A stretch of 64,000 bases of DNA from Winogradskyella aurantiaca (GCF_003362725.1 NZ_QKTV01000003.1:124001-188000), one strand, 5' to 3'. Counted from the stretch's first letter, positions 9,861 to 19,173 are shown. The notes: generated by a model from the letters alone, not told the origin. Numbers and translations are program-made.

Positions 9861-11825
9861 TTATTCCGATTTACCAAATCGCTCCCTTGCCTCCAATTCT
9901 ATTTGCATCTGACTAACTCTAGACTCAACCTTTCTATTAAAGTCTGTATCTGCTATTGTTGCTACATTATCCAGATAACGGATGACTTCTTGTCTACGAA
10001 TATCTGAGAAGTTGAGCCCTTTCATATTAGATTTCATTAACTCCTGAAGCATTCCAAACTTGGTGTCATAATTCTTATTGAAATACACTTCTGGATTCTC
10101 AAACCAATCCTTTTCCAAATCAAAATCTGTTAATCGCAATGAGATGGCCGATTGAATATTTCTTACATCTCTTGAGGAAAAAAATGGAAACACTTCTTGA
10201 ATGGATTTGTACAATGCGGCATAAAACATGTGATCATCTTCTTCATGAAGCTCATCAATCTTATTGAACACCTGTCGCACACGGTCCTCATTTGGGTCGT
10301 CGATCTGATCTAAAATATCACCCAAATTTTTAGCTAAACCTTGATCTTGCAAATATTTATAACCTTCGGGGTTATCCATATTTATAAATCCAGGCATGGT
10401 TTTCTGTAGCTTTTGCCACCATAAATAATCCTGATCAAGAAAATCATGTTCAGAACGCGCACCATCTATCTTAAACCTTCCCTGAACTCTTGAAATAACG
10501 GCCTTATCTAACATTTCGGGTAAGTTTGTAAACAGTCCTATAGAACTATTACCATAGTTGACCGCATAAGCCCCTTCAGTATATCTTAAAAATACACCAA
10601 TCACTTCTTTAACACCAGCGGACACCCCTTGTGCTGTGCGTTCCTGAAGATTATTCTCTGCATCATCAATAGGTGCAAAAATGATTTTTGACGGATCTTG
10701 AAGAGGTTTCATCCATTCCACCATTTTTTCCGCAGATCCTCCTTGAAATGTACTTATTAGGGTATCAGGCATTGGGTGAAACAGAAATGGTATATCCAGG
10801 TTGTCACAATGCTCTTTCAACCTAGTGGCAATAGCCGCAATCAGCATACTCTTACCTGTTCCTGGAATACCATATCCCATAAAGACTGGCATAAATCCAC
10901 CGAGTTCTTGAAATGGATTCTTCTTTTCTATAAAATCATAACTCAACAAACGTTCGGTTAATCGTCTGGCAAAATGTTTTGCATCTCTATTTCCAACGAT
11001 TTGCTCAAACTGGATCTTATTGAACTCAACACTTTTGGCGGCTCCATCAAACACATTGCTCCAACCAGAAATTGCAAAATCTGAATGCTCTAATTTATAA
11101 GTACGGTCTTCTATTGTTTCGGTGTATTCCAAAGTGGATTTCCTAAGTTGTATTTCAGCTATTAAGGCCTCAAAATAGACCACCGTAAAATCAACAACAT
11201 CCTGATCGCTTTTAATAAGATCGGGGTGACTTAAGTATTTATCATAATAGAACAAACTGCATGACAATCCCTTTAATGGACTTAAGAGAGACACTTCAGG
11301 AATTCCAGCAAACTTTTGTTTCATAACGCTAAGATCATCGGTTTCATGAGGTTTCAAGTCTGTTAAGATCTTGTAGGCAGAAGCATAAAGCATAAAAGCT
11401 GTAGCTGTATGCATTTTACTTTCGAACTCCCTTCTACCTTTTTGACCTAGAGTGGATCTCCTTTCTTGTAAACTGCTTAATCCTGACGCATCATAATAGC
11501 TATCACGTATCCATAAACCTAAAGTAATCCCCTCCTGAACTGCGTATAAAGTTTGATTTAATAATACTGGTAAAGCAACGGATTCGGGCAACAAACGTTT
11601 TTTTAACCCCAAAACCGTTTTGGACACCGAGGCTAATTGGGCTGCATTATTCCCATTATTAGCTCGGGATAAATACAACAAAATTGATTCGTCCTTGGTA
11701 TCACCGTCCCGATTTTTGGCACGCTGACTTTGTTCCCATTCTATACTTTTTAAATAGGAGGTCGCCTCGTCACGCAACATGTCGAGTTCAGATTGTTTTA
11801 TAGGAAATGTTGAATTATGTTCCAT
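9861..11825 (-). CDS. AAA+ ATPase with long N-terminal helical domain
   Basis: A 654-residue ATPase. Residues 1-300 are helical and of unknown family. The AAA+ module follows: Walker A GIPGTGKS at 319-326, a Walker B-like segment IIFAPIDDAEN at 381-391, a sensor-1-like Asn in LFTNLPEML near 434, and a probable arginine finger in SRVQGRF at 445-451. A C-terminal domain of about 190 residues completes it. The Walker B region reads Asp-Asp rather than the usual Asp-Glu. Members of this superfamily form hexameric rings that remodel proteins, but the target here is unknown. It is third in the operon, nine bases after the preceding gene and five before the next. Confidence 0.85.
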   Translation of the reverse strand: MEHNSTFPIKQSELDMLRDEATSYLKSIEWEQSQRAKNRDGDTKDESILLYLSRANNGNNAAQLASVSKTVLGLKKRLLPESVALPVLLNQTLYAVQEGITLGLWIRDSYYDASGLSSLQERRSTLGQKGRREFESKMHTATAFMLYASAYKILTDLKPHETDDLSVMKQKFAGIPEVSLLSPLKGLSCSLFYYDKYLSHPDLIKSDQDVVDFTVVYFEALIAEIQLRKSTLEYTETIEDRTYKLEHSDFAISGWSNVFDGAAKSVEFNKIQFEQIVGNRDAKHFARRLTERLLSYDFIEKKNPFQELGGFMPVFMGYGIPGTGKSMLIAAIATRLKEHCDNLDIPFLFHPMPDTLISTFQGGSAEKMVEWMKPLQDPSKIIFAPIDDAENNLQERTAQGVSAGVKEVIGVFLRYTEGAYAVNYGNSSIGLFTNLPEMLDKAVISRVQGRFKIDGARSEHDFLDQDYLWWQKLQKTMPGFINMDNPEGYKYLQDQGLAKNLGDILDQIDDPNEDRVRQVFNKIDELHEEDDHMFYAALYKSIQEVFPFFSSRDVRNIQSAISLRLTDFDLEKDWFENPEVYFNKNYDTKFGMLQELMKSNMKGLNFSDIRRQEVIRYLDNVATIADTDFNRKVESRVSQMQIELEARERFGKSE

Positions 11826-11834
11826 AGTTAATTC

Positions 11835-12881
11835 TTAATTGGAAACTGGCAGATCGGCCAGTTGAATTGGTGGTTTTGCAAGTTTGTTAATGCTGTTGGG
11901 GCTTTTATTATATAGCATTTGAATTATTCGATGAGGTGCCATTAAATATTGCTGCTTAATAATGTCACTCCATCTTTGCAAGACCTGTTTATTGAAAAAA
12001 CTGCCTTCTTTAAACTCGCTTCCCGAAAACACCTCGTCAATCTTCAATGAAAACGCATAAGATTCTAAAGGAATGTCCTTACGCCCAATACCATCAAGAA
12101 TGGCATGAGTAATATCATTTTCGTCTTTGGCAAATACATTGTGTAATGGACCTAAATCAATGCGTTTCATGTGTTTGGGATAGACGTCCATTAGTTTTCT
12201 GTCGATAGCGTAGGCCATACTATCTAAAGGCATTTTTCTATCCGCCGTCTGCCTAATAGCCTCGTAAATCTGTTGCCGTTCTTTCTGTGGATCCTTGCCA
12301 TTATAATCGAAATACATAAAGCATATGAAAGGTCTGTTGAGCGCCACATCATAAAAACTCCAGCTAGTCATGTACTGAGCCCTCACGTCCTCAGGAGATG
12401 GTAAAATTTTACCTTGAATAAATCGATTAAAGATATATTCCTGCTTAACGTTAGAATAATAAACAATAGATGCGGCCTGAAATAACCTGGATTTCCTAAT
12501 TGGCTCCTTTTTTCGCATCAAGGTGTCCAAAAATTCATGCTTAATCACTTCAATATCTGTAAGCTTATTAAGATACTCTTCTCTTAAAGCCAAGTCGTTA
12601 AACAGGTACCGAAACTCTAAATAATTGGGGAATCCAGAATCAGTAAGATCAATCTTCATATTATCCTCATCATCATACATATACTTAACGCGCATTGCCT
12701 CAATGGAATATAACAGCAAATCACAGTATTGCTTAAAAAAGCCCAATTCTTTATTAGAACAGAGCTGTTGCTGTTGCATTTTAACAATGAGTTCCTTAAT
12801 TGTAAAGTCTACCATTTGATGATAGAACACATACTGACTTTTAGAGTCTAATTGTGCAGAATCTAAGGGAGTAACAATCAT
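11835..12881 (-). CDS. Unknown soluble protein of the AAA+ operon
   Basis: A 348-residue protein of unknown family when started at the ATG at 12881 (MIVTPLDSAQL...). A TTG at 12923 would add 14 residues; the ATG is preferred because the extra residues look like untranslated leader. It is mixed charged and aromatic, without signal peptide, membrane segment or known catalytic motif. It is second in the operon, between the coiled-coil protein and the ATPase. Conserved function is supported only by its tight position. Confidence 0.75.
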   Translation of the reverse strand: MIVTPLDSAQLDSKSQYVFYHQMVDFTIKELIVKMQQQQLCSNKELGFFKQYCDLLLYSIEAMRVKYMYDDEDNMKIDLTDSGFPNYLEFRYLFNDLALREEYLNKLTDIEVIKHEFLDTLMRKKEPIRKSRLFQAASIVYYSNVKQEYIFNRFIQGKILPSPEDVRAQYMTSWSFYDVALNRPFICFMYFDYNGKDPQKERQQIYEAIRQTADRKMPLDSMAYAIDRKLMDVYPKHMKRIDLGPLHNVFAKDENDITHAILDGIGRKDIPLESYAFSLKIDEVFSGSEFKEGSFFNKQVLQRWSDIIKQQYLMAPHRIIQMLYNKSPNSINKLAKPPIQLADLPVSN

Positions 12882-12954
12882 TAAGATTAATTTGAATCTA
12901 TTTGGTTTAAAGTCGTAACCCAAATAAAGAGCTACGACTTATAAGTTGAATTTA

Positions 12955-14295
12955 TTAGGACAAAAGATCTTCCTCTACATCAGGTGAAGGGCTCGTTTTA
13001 TCAGGGGTCTCACCCCCATCGGGAGCCGAACTATCTGACTTATAGTACTCTTCAAATATTTCTTTCATATCAATGCCGTAACGTTCAGAAAAGTTTTTCT
13101 GGATATCGACATCCTTTTCACGTATTTCCTGAAGGGCCTCTGCATAACTACTATAAACACCCTGCATAACTTTCTCGTGAACGGGAATGTTGTCCATCAT
13201 TTGTTGACGTGCCTTAGCACTTGCCGTATGCATGGCAGCAAGGGTCTCACCAATATGTTCATCAGTTTTTACTCCTAAGTGTTCCAGAATTGCGGCAAAC
13301 TCCTGATCAGTTCTGGCCTTGAGCGCTACTACATAGCCATCGTAATACTTCAAACGCTCTTCTGTATCACTCTTGAGCTTGGCTCTATGCGTTTGTAAAT
13401 TACTTCTAAGGGATGTCAATACCTTTATAGTTAAGTTATGTTTGTGAACGAAACTATCCTTTGAAGCTGCCAACGTCGTATATGCATTCTTAAGACCTTC
13501 CAACTCCTCAACACTTTGTTCTAGTGTTGTCACCTTACCAACAGCTTCTGCATATTCAGCTGACTGCTTATCTACAATATCTTCAAGTGCTTGTCTGGCT
13601 TGTTTTAACTTGGCGTACTCTGTCTCTAACTTATCTTCTACTTCTTTCTTCTTCTCAAGAGCACGAGTATGGTTTTTTGTTGCTTCTACTATAGCGTCCT
13701 GAAGGCGATCCTCTACTTCTTTAATTTCAACCTCACGATCTTTTAAGCGCTTAACAGCGGCTTGACTTTTAAATGATAATTCATTTAACAAGGTTTGTAC
13801 ATCAGCAGATTCTATACGCTGTTGGAAAAGCGCTTTCGCCTTATTATCGGCAGCATCGCGATCTTTCTGTGCATTCTTTAATTCCTCCTCTGCCTTCGCA
13901 ATCTTGCTCTTACGTCCCCACAAATTATTCCACCAGGTATCCGGTTTGTTTTCAGCATCCTCAAGCTCTACTTTAGCACGTTCTAAGCGTTTGATGGCAT
14001 TATCAATGATCTTCTGCTCATCAGCATTTAGAGACGAGAAATTCTCAAAAATAATTCCCACTTCGTCCTGATAGTCCGTTAAATCTTTGATGGCGTCTAG
14101 CAAGGTTGTTCTATCCTTTTCTGCCATATGAACAACATCATCCAGGGTAGCATTTAAAATCTTTTGGCGCATCTCAGGATCATCCTCCTGGGCCAGTTTA
14201 GATTTCATAGTATCAATAGCCTTTCCCCAATTGACATCTACTTTCTCAGTTTTTTCATTGGAATTAGTTTCTAATAAATCGAACTCGTCGGACAT
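12955..14295 (-). CDS. Long coiled-coil protein, first gene of the AAA+ operon
   Basis: A 446-residue acidic, highly charged protein with no signal peptide or membrane segment. Heptad-like helices extend over most of residues 85-300, interrupted by a tryptophan-rich patch (DTWWNNLWGRK, near 130) that could touch a membrane or partner. The C-terminus is a disordered Asp/Glu/Ser/Pro tail. The overall look resembles filament- or membrane-scaffold proteins such as PspA/ESCRT-III or TelA, but I see no sequence proof of homology. It is the first gene of the operon, with 160 bases upstream before the divergent MBL gene, so the operon promoter should be there. Confidence 0.75.
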   Translation of the reverse strand: MSDEFDLLETNSNEKTEKVDVNWGKAIDTMKSKLAQEDDPEMRQKILNATLDDVVHMAEKDRTTLLDAIKDLTDYQDEVGIIFENFSSLNADEQKIIDNAIKRLERAKVELEDAENKPDTWWNNLWGRKSKIAKAEEELKNAQKDRDAADNKAKALFQQRIESADVQTLLNELSFKSQAAVKRLKDREVEIKEVEDRLQDAIVEATKNHTRALEKKKEVEDKLETEYAKLKQARQALEDIVDKQSAEYAEAVGKVTTLEQSVEELEGLKNAYTTLAASKDSFVHKHNLTIKVLTSLRSNLQTHRAKLKSDTEERLKYYDGYVVALKARTDQEFAAILEHLGVKTDEHIGETLAAMHTASAKARQQMMDNIPVHEKVMQGVYSSYAEALQEIREKDVDIQKNFSERYGIDMKEIFEEYYKSDSSAPDGGETPDKTSPSPDVEEDLLS

Positions 14296-14455
14296 GGAAT
14301 ATAGTTTTAAATTGTACTGTTTACGAACCTGTAATTTCGTTAATTTTTGGGATTATTAAAATTAAATAAGGCTCAAAATATAGGTGTCTAATTCCATAAA
14401 ATTGTTACACCTATTTTTTACAAGAGTTTATTAGATATCTTTACAAAAAAAAACC

Positions 14456-15226
14456 ATGACTTTTCGACTCTTAAGTATTTTTCTCACTATTATTTGTTTG
14501 TCCTGCAAACAGTCTAACTCTAATAGTAATTCAGAATCAGCGTCACTCGTTAAGGTTCCACAAGACCCAATAAGTATAATTCCTATATCACATGCTAGTC
14601 TAATATTAGAAGCTGGAGATAATGTTATCTATGTGGATCCAACCGGTGGTGCTAATGCTTACGTAGGCCATAAGCGACCAACAGCTGTATTTATAACGGA
14701 TATTCATGGCGATCATATGAATAAAAAAACTCTTGAAGAATTACAACTTAATAATATTCCCATAATAGCTCCTCCTGCAGTAATAGAAAAATTACCCTCA
14801 ACAATTGCAAAGAATACCTTTGAGGCCAAGAATAACTTTGATTATATTTTAAAAGACGGATTGTCTTTTAGCACTATACCAATGTATAACCTAAGAGAAG
14901 AAGCTTTAAAATTTCATCCCAAGGGTCGTGGTAATGGCTATATCCTAAACTTAAAAGGGCAACGTATTTATATATCTGGTGATACTGAAGACATCCCTGA
15001 GATGCGTACCTTAAAAGACATTGACAAGGCGTTTATTTGTATGAATCTACCGTATACGATGACAGTTGAGAAAGCAGCAGACGCAGTTATCGATTTTAAA
15101 CCTAAACAAGTTTATCCCTACCATTATCGAGGGCAAGGAGGATTGAGTGATATTGGTAAGTTTAGGGCGATAGTAAATGAAGGAAATTCAGATATTGAGG
15201 TTGTTCAATTAGAATGGTACAACTGA
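14456..15226 (+). CDS. Lipoprotein with metallo-beta-lactamase (UlaG-like) fold
   Basis: The N-terminus carries a lipoprotein signal with lipobox LSC and predicted acylated Cys17, so the protein should be anchored in an envelope membrane. The rest is a 240-residue MBL-fold hydrolase of the UPF0173/UlaG-like group. The metal site reads D82-I-H84-G-D86-H87, so the first His of the usual HxHxDH is Asp. Later ligand regions are YISGDTED and YPYHYRG. The substrate cannot be assigned. It stands alone between the divergent six-gene operon and the next small gene. Confidence 0.85.
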   Translation: MTFRLLSIFLTIICLSCKQSNSNSNSESASLVKVPQDPISIIPISHASLILEAGDNVIYVDPTGGANAYVGHKRPTAVFITDIHGDHMNKKTLEELQLNNIPIIAPPAVIEKLPSTIAKNTFEAKNNFDYILKDGLSFSTIPMYNLREEALKFHPKGRGNGYILNLKGQRIYISGDTEDIPEMRTLKDIDKAFICMNLPYTMTVEKAADAVIDFKPKQVYPYHYRGQGGLSDIGKFRAIVNEGNSDIEVVQLEWYN

Positions 15227-15301
15227 TTTATAATCATAAAAATTGTTCACAACTTTATGTAAATAAATTAGATACAGGAATTTAGAACCTAGACTAATTT
15301 G

Positions 15302-15309
15302 TATATTTG
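15302..15309 (+). promoter_or_regulatory. Possible -7 box for the small membrane gene
   Basis: TATATTTG fits the TAnnTTTG -7 consensus, 30 bases before the start at 15339. The -33 position is not a good TTG. Confidence 0.35.
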
Positions 15310-15338
15310 ATGCATAACCCAATCAGACAAACAAGAAA

Positions 15339-15563
15339 ATGCCTACATTTTTAAGTACACTTTCTCTTCTGGTCTCAACTCAAGAATTGACCATTATCCT
15401 AATTGCAGTCTCGTGCATTTTTGTGGTTTTTATAGCCATTGCCATTCTAAAAATGTATAAGCTGAGATCTGAGGAAAAAAAGCTCATGGAAACCAATGCC
15501 TTTAAAGAGGCCGAGGAAGAAACCAAAGACTACTCTGGCGGGCATTTGTATGGGGATAACTAG
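15339..15563 (+). CDS. Small single-span membrane protein
   Basis: A 74-residue protein with one hydrophobic span (about residues 17-39) followed by a charged cytoplasmic-type tail ending YSGGHLYGDN. Function unknown. A fair -7 box upstream and a normal-looking start support it as a real gene. It converges on ettA with only three bases between the stops. Confidence 0.65.
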   Translation: MPTFLSTLSLLVSTQELTIILIAVSCIFVVFIAIAILKMYKLRSEEKKLMETNAFKEAEEETKDYSGGHLYGDN

Positions 15564-15566
15564 ACC

Positions 15567-17258
15567 CTAGCGAATCAACTTTTTGTACTTAATGCGTTTC
15601 GGCATTAAATCTCCACCCAGACGTTTCTTTTTATTCTCTTCGTATTCGGTAAAACTACCCTCAAAAAAGTAAACTTGAGAGTCGCCTTCAAAAGCTAGGA
15701 TATGTGTACAAATACGATCTAGGAACCAACGGTCGTGAGAGATAACCACAGCACAACCAGCAAAGTTCTCCAACCCTTCCTCTAATGCTCGTAATGTATT
15801 GACATCAAGATCATTAGTTGGCTCATCTAAAAGTAATACATTACCTTCTTCTTTCAGGGTCATAGCCAAATGTAAACGATTTCGTTCACCACCAGATAAA
15901 AGTTTGACTTTTTTATTTTGCTCACTTCCACTAAAATTAAAGCGGCTTAAATAGGCTCTGGAATTAACCTGATGGTTACCCATCATTATAAGCTCTTGTT
16001 CATCACTAAAATTCTGCCAAATAGTCTTTTCTGGATCTATATTAGCATGTGACTGATCGACATAGGCTATTTTAGCCGTTTCACCAACGTTAAATTGACC
16101 CTTATCGGCGCTTTCTTCAGCCATGATCATCCTGAATATGGTGGTCTTACCTGCCCCATTAGGCCCGATAACACCAACAATCCCGGCCTGAGGTAAATTG
16201 AAATTCAAATCTTCATATAACAATTTATCTCCATAGGCCTTACTGACACCTGACGCTTCAATAACATTGGTTCCCAGTCTTGGGCCATTTGGAATATAAA
16301 TTTCCAATTTATCATCCAGTTGTTTTTGATCCTGATTAAGTAACTTATCGTAATTTTTTAATCGTGCCTTTTGCTTGGTTTGTCGCCCTTTAGCTCCTTG
16401 ACGCACCCATTCTAATTCACGCTCTAAAGTTTTCTGGCGCTTTGAGGCAGCCTTGCTTTCTTGAGCGAGTCTTTTAGATTTTTGATCTAACCATGACGAG
16501 TAATTACCTTTCCATGGTATGCCCTCTCCACGGTCCAATTCAAGAATCCAACCCGCAACATTATCAAGAAAATAGCGATCGTGTGTCACCGCAATAACGG
16601 TTCCTTTATACTGAGCCAAATGGTGCTCTAACCAATGAACAGATTCTGCGTCTAAATGGTTGGTTGGCTCATCCAATAACAAAACATCAGGTTCCTGTAA
16701 TAGCAAGCGACATAATGCAACACGACGACGTTCACCACCCGACAAAACACCTATTTTTTGATCTCCATCTGGTGTTCTCAAAGCATCCATGGCTATTTCT
16801 AACTTGGTGTCCAGTTCCCACGCATTAGCGGCATCAATTTGGTCTTGAAGTTCGGCTTGACGATTCATCAACTTTTCCATTTTATCTGGATCTGAATACA
16901 CTTCTTCCAAACCAAACATATCGTTGATCTTATTGTACTCATCCAATATGGCCACTGTTTCTGCTGCGCCTTCCCGCACCACTTCCATCACTGTTTTTTC
17001 ATCATCTAATTGAGGTTCTTGTTCCAAATAACCAACAGAATAACCAGGTGCAAAAACGACATCGCCCTGGTAGTTGGAGTCGACCCCTGCAATAATCTTT
17101 AATAAAGTGGATTTACCAGAACCATTGAGTCCAAGTATACCAATCTTAGCACCGTAGAAAAAACTTAGGTAAATGTTTTTTAAAACTGGAGTATTCGCTC
17201 CTTGAAATGTCTTGGTAACACCAGACATTGAAAAGATTACCTTCTTATCATCACTCAT
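15567..17258 (-). CDS. ettA: Energy-dependent translational throttle protein EttA (ABC-F)
   Basis: EttA is a ribosome-associated ABC-F ATPase that binds the E site and gates translation according to the ADP/ATP ratio. It is a 563-residue tandem ABC protein without membrane domains. The first cassette has Walker A GLNGSGKST at 43-51, signature LSGGERRRVAL and LLDEPTNHLD. The second has GPNGAGKTT, LSGGERNRLHL and LLDEPTNDLD. The linker between them and the length match EttA rather than Uup or EF3 types. Its start overlaps the stop of the upstream 60-residue gene by one base (TAATG), so they are translationally coupled. Confidence 0.93.
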   Translation of the reverse strand: MSDDKKVIFSMSGVTKTFQGANTPVLKNIYLSFFYGAKIGILGLNGSGKSTLLKIIAGVDSNYQGDVVFAPGYSVGYLEQEPQLDDEKTVMEVVREGAAETVAILDEYNKINDMFGLEEVYSDPDKMEKLMNRQAELQDQIDAANAWELDTKLEIAMDALRTPDGDQKIGVLSGGERRRVALCRLLLQEPDVLLLDEPTNHLDAESVHWLEHHLAQYKGTVIAVTHDRYFLDNVAGWILELDRGEGIPWKGNYSSWLDQKSKRLAQESKAASKRQKTLERELEWVRQGAKGRQTKQKARLKNYDKLLNQDQKQLDDKLEIYIPNGPRLGTNVIEASGVSKAYGDKLLYEDLNFNLPQAGIVGVIGPNGAGKTTIFRMIMAEESADKGQFNVGETAKIAYVDQSHANIDPEKTIWQNFSDEQELIMMGNHQVNSRAYLSRFNFSGSEQNKKVKLLSGGERNRLHLAMTLKEEGNVLLLDEPTNDLDVNTLRALEEGLENFAGCAVVISHDRWFLDRICTHILAFEGDSQVYFFEGSFTEYEENKKKRLGGDLMPKRIKYKKLIR

Positions 17259-17440
17259 TAGACACGTCCTTTTAAAGCATTAAATACCCAGGCTATAGCA
17301 AAAAAACCAACCCCTACTGACGCAAAACCCCAACCAGCCACATCATCATACTTAAAAGCACCAAGAGATATGAGTCCACATCCAACAAAAATCATAATAA
17401 AGGTGGCCCAAGCCAAAACGGTATTTTTATTCATTGCCAT
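17258..17440 (-). CDS. Small two-span membrane protein (CAL67264-like)
   Basis: A 60-residue protein with two hydrophobic segments (about residues 8-28 and 36-55) and short polar ends. It resembles a small flavobacterial membrane family that I recall under the name CAL67264; this is from memory and not verified. Start is either ATG at 17440 or the next at 17434. It is fused by a one-base stop/start overlap to ettA, and a terminator of the upstream operon precedes it. Confidence 0.7.
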   Translation of the reverse strand: MAMNKNTVLAWATFIMIFVGCGLISLGAFKYDDVAGWGFASVGVGFFAIAWVFNALKGRV

Positions 17441-17487
17441 AGTCGCAAATTTTAGTTAGTCAGATAACAAATATCGTGTTTTAATGC

Positions 17488-17516
17488 AAAAAAGCATCCT
17501 GTTTTAGGATGCTTTT
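17488..17516 (-). terminator. Terminator of the azoR-pirin operon
   Basis: Read on the minus strand, AAAAGCATCC pairs with GGATGCTTTT around a 7-base loop and is followed by a T-run. It lies just beyond the stop of the last pirin gene. Confidence 0.85.
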
Positions 17517-17538
17517 AAGCACTTACAACATTCAAATT

Positions 17539-18255
17539 TTAATTCATTGGTACTTCAATGATTATCAGACTTGAATCTGATTTAGCGGTAACCGCTACAT
17601 TATCAGTTTCGTACACACCAATAGCATCTCTTTGGCCTAAGTCTTCATCAGCAACCTGAACATCGCCATCTACAACAAAAACATAGAACCCATGATTACT
17701 GGATTTAGATTTAAGATCCAAACTAGAATTTGCATCAAGATCCGATCTGTAGATGTAGGCTTGCTGACTAATTGGCAAGGCCTGACCTTCAATTTTATCT
17801 TTAGGGGCCACCACTGTCTGAAGCCGATTCTTTTGTTCAGAAGCATCAAATTCACGTTGCTGGTAATTTGGTTTCACATTCATTTCTTCTGGGGTGATCC
17901 ATAACTGTAAAAAGTTAACCTCGTCCGTTTTACTATCATTAAACTCTGAATGGGTTAAACCAGTACCAGCACTCATTACTTGCACTTCCCCTACTTCAAT
18001 AGCACGTTTATTACCCATACTATCTTTATGAGATAGCGCTCCCTTTAAAGGGATGGATATAATTTCCATATTTTGATGTGGGTGCGTTCCAAATCCCATT
18101 TTAGGCTGAACAACGTCGTCATTTAGAACGCGCAACATTCCAAAATTCATACGAGCAGGATTTTGATACCCTGCAAAACTAAAAGTGTGGTGCGATTTTA
18201 ACCATCCATGATCAGCATAACCGCGTGTATTTGCTTTATCTATTACTTTTCTCAT
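17539..18255 (-). CDS. Pirin family protein, YhhW-like
   Basis: A bicupin of 238 residues. The metal-binding residues of pirins are visible in GTHPHQNMEII and GTGLTHSEFN (three His and a Glu). The start (TRGYADHGWLKSHHTFSF) and length match E. coli YhhW, which has quercetin 2,3-dioxygenase activity in vitro. It is the last gene of a six-gene redox operon, 21 bases after another pirin gene. Inferred role: handling or sensing of quinones or flavonoid-like electrophiles. Physiological substrate unknown. Confidence 0.9.
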   Translation of the reverse strand: MRKVIDKANTRGYADHGWLKSHHTFSFAGYQNPARMNFGMLRVLNDDVVQPKMGFGTHPHQNMEIISIPLKGALSHKDSMGNKRAIEVGEVQVMSAGTGLTHSEFNDSKTDEVNFLQLWITPEEMNVKPNYQQREFDASEQKNRLQTVVAPKDKIEGQALPISQQAYIYRSDLDANSSLDLKSKSSNHGFYVFVVDGDVQVADEDLGQRDAIGVYETDNVAVTAKSDSSLIIIEVPMN

Positions 18256-18276
18256 AACATGTAATTTTATTTATTG

Positions 18277-19146
18277 TTAGCGAGGTAAAAACCCCATTTT
18301 ACCCATTTGATAATCTCGCATGGCTTCCATAATCTCGGTTTGTGTATTCATAACGTAAGGGCCCCAGGAGGTCACTTTTTCATTAAAGGGTTCACCTGAT
18401 AAATACAATAGTTGACTTGCCATACCAGACCTAATATTAATACCGTCACCATCAGGCTCAAACTCCAGCATTTGATTACTATTAAGTTTAAGTTCCTCTT
18501 GACTATTTACCTTAACCTCACCTTTAATCAGATATAAAAGGCTTTGATGCGTATTTTGGGTAGACAGATTAAGCTCAGAACCAGCCTCCATCTCAATTAT
18601 AAATGCGTTCACCGCAGTTTGCGTGGTTATTTGTCCTTTTTTTCCATTGAGCTCACCAGCCACAACTTTAACTATGGACTTCCCATCATCTGATTTGACC
18701 ACTTCAAACTCTTCATTATGAGCATGCTGATAATTAGCAGGAATCATCTTTTTGTCAGCAGGTAGGTTTAACCATAACTGAATACCTTCAATGGTGCCGC
18801 CATTCTCAACAAGACTGTCCGTTGGCCCTTCTGCATGTATAATCCCTCTGCCAGCTGTTGTCCATTGTACGTCTCCTGCTTTAACAACACTTTCATGCCC
18901 TAAGGAATCACGGTGTAATTGCTCCCCTTGCAGAAGAAATGTCACAGGTTCAAACCCCCTGTGTGGATGTGGTCCAAGATCAAACGGATTGTCTGTTGGT
19001 GTTATATCATAAGGACCATAGTGATGAAGTAAAATAAAGGGATCAATCATATCAACCTTTTGAGTTGGTAGTGGTTGACGCAACCTTATAGGCCCCATAT
19101 TTACAAAATCACTTCGTTCTACTGTTTTTATACTATTAAGTTTCAT
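18277..19146 (-). CDS. Pirin family protein, long form
   Basis: A 289-residue bicupin with the pirin metal site in GPHPHRGFEPV and GRGIIHAEGP. The C-terminal cupin with a PFNEKVTSWGPYVMNT segment is typical of the longer pirins. It is distinct from its 238-residue neighbour, so the operon has two different pirins rather than a recent duplicate. A 41-base gap to marR contains an operator-like palindrome (19174-19183), so it may also have its own promoter. Confidence 0.9.
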   Translation of the reverse strand: MKLNSIKTVERSDFVNMGPIRLRQPLPTQKVDMIDPFILLHHYGPYDITPTDNPFDLGPHPHRGFEPVTFLLQGEQLHRDSLGHESVVKAGDVQWTTAGRGIIHAEGPTDSLVENGGTIEGIQLWLNLPADKKMIPANYQHAHNEEFEVVKSDDGKSIVKVVAGELNGKKGQITTQTAVNAFIIEMEAGSELNLSTQNTHQSLLYLIKGEVKVNSQEELKLNSNQMLEFEPDGDGINIRSGMASQLLYLSGEPFNEKVTSWGPYVMNTQTEIMEAMRDYQMGKMGFLPR

Positions 19147-19173
19147 TTTTTATCCTTTCTTTTTTTGTTGTCG

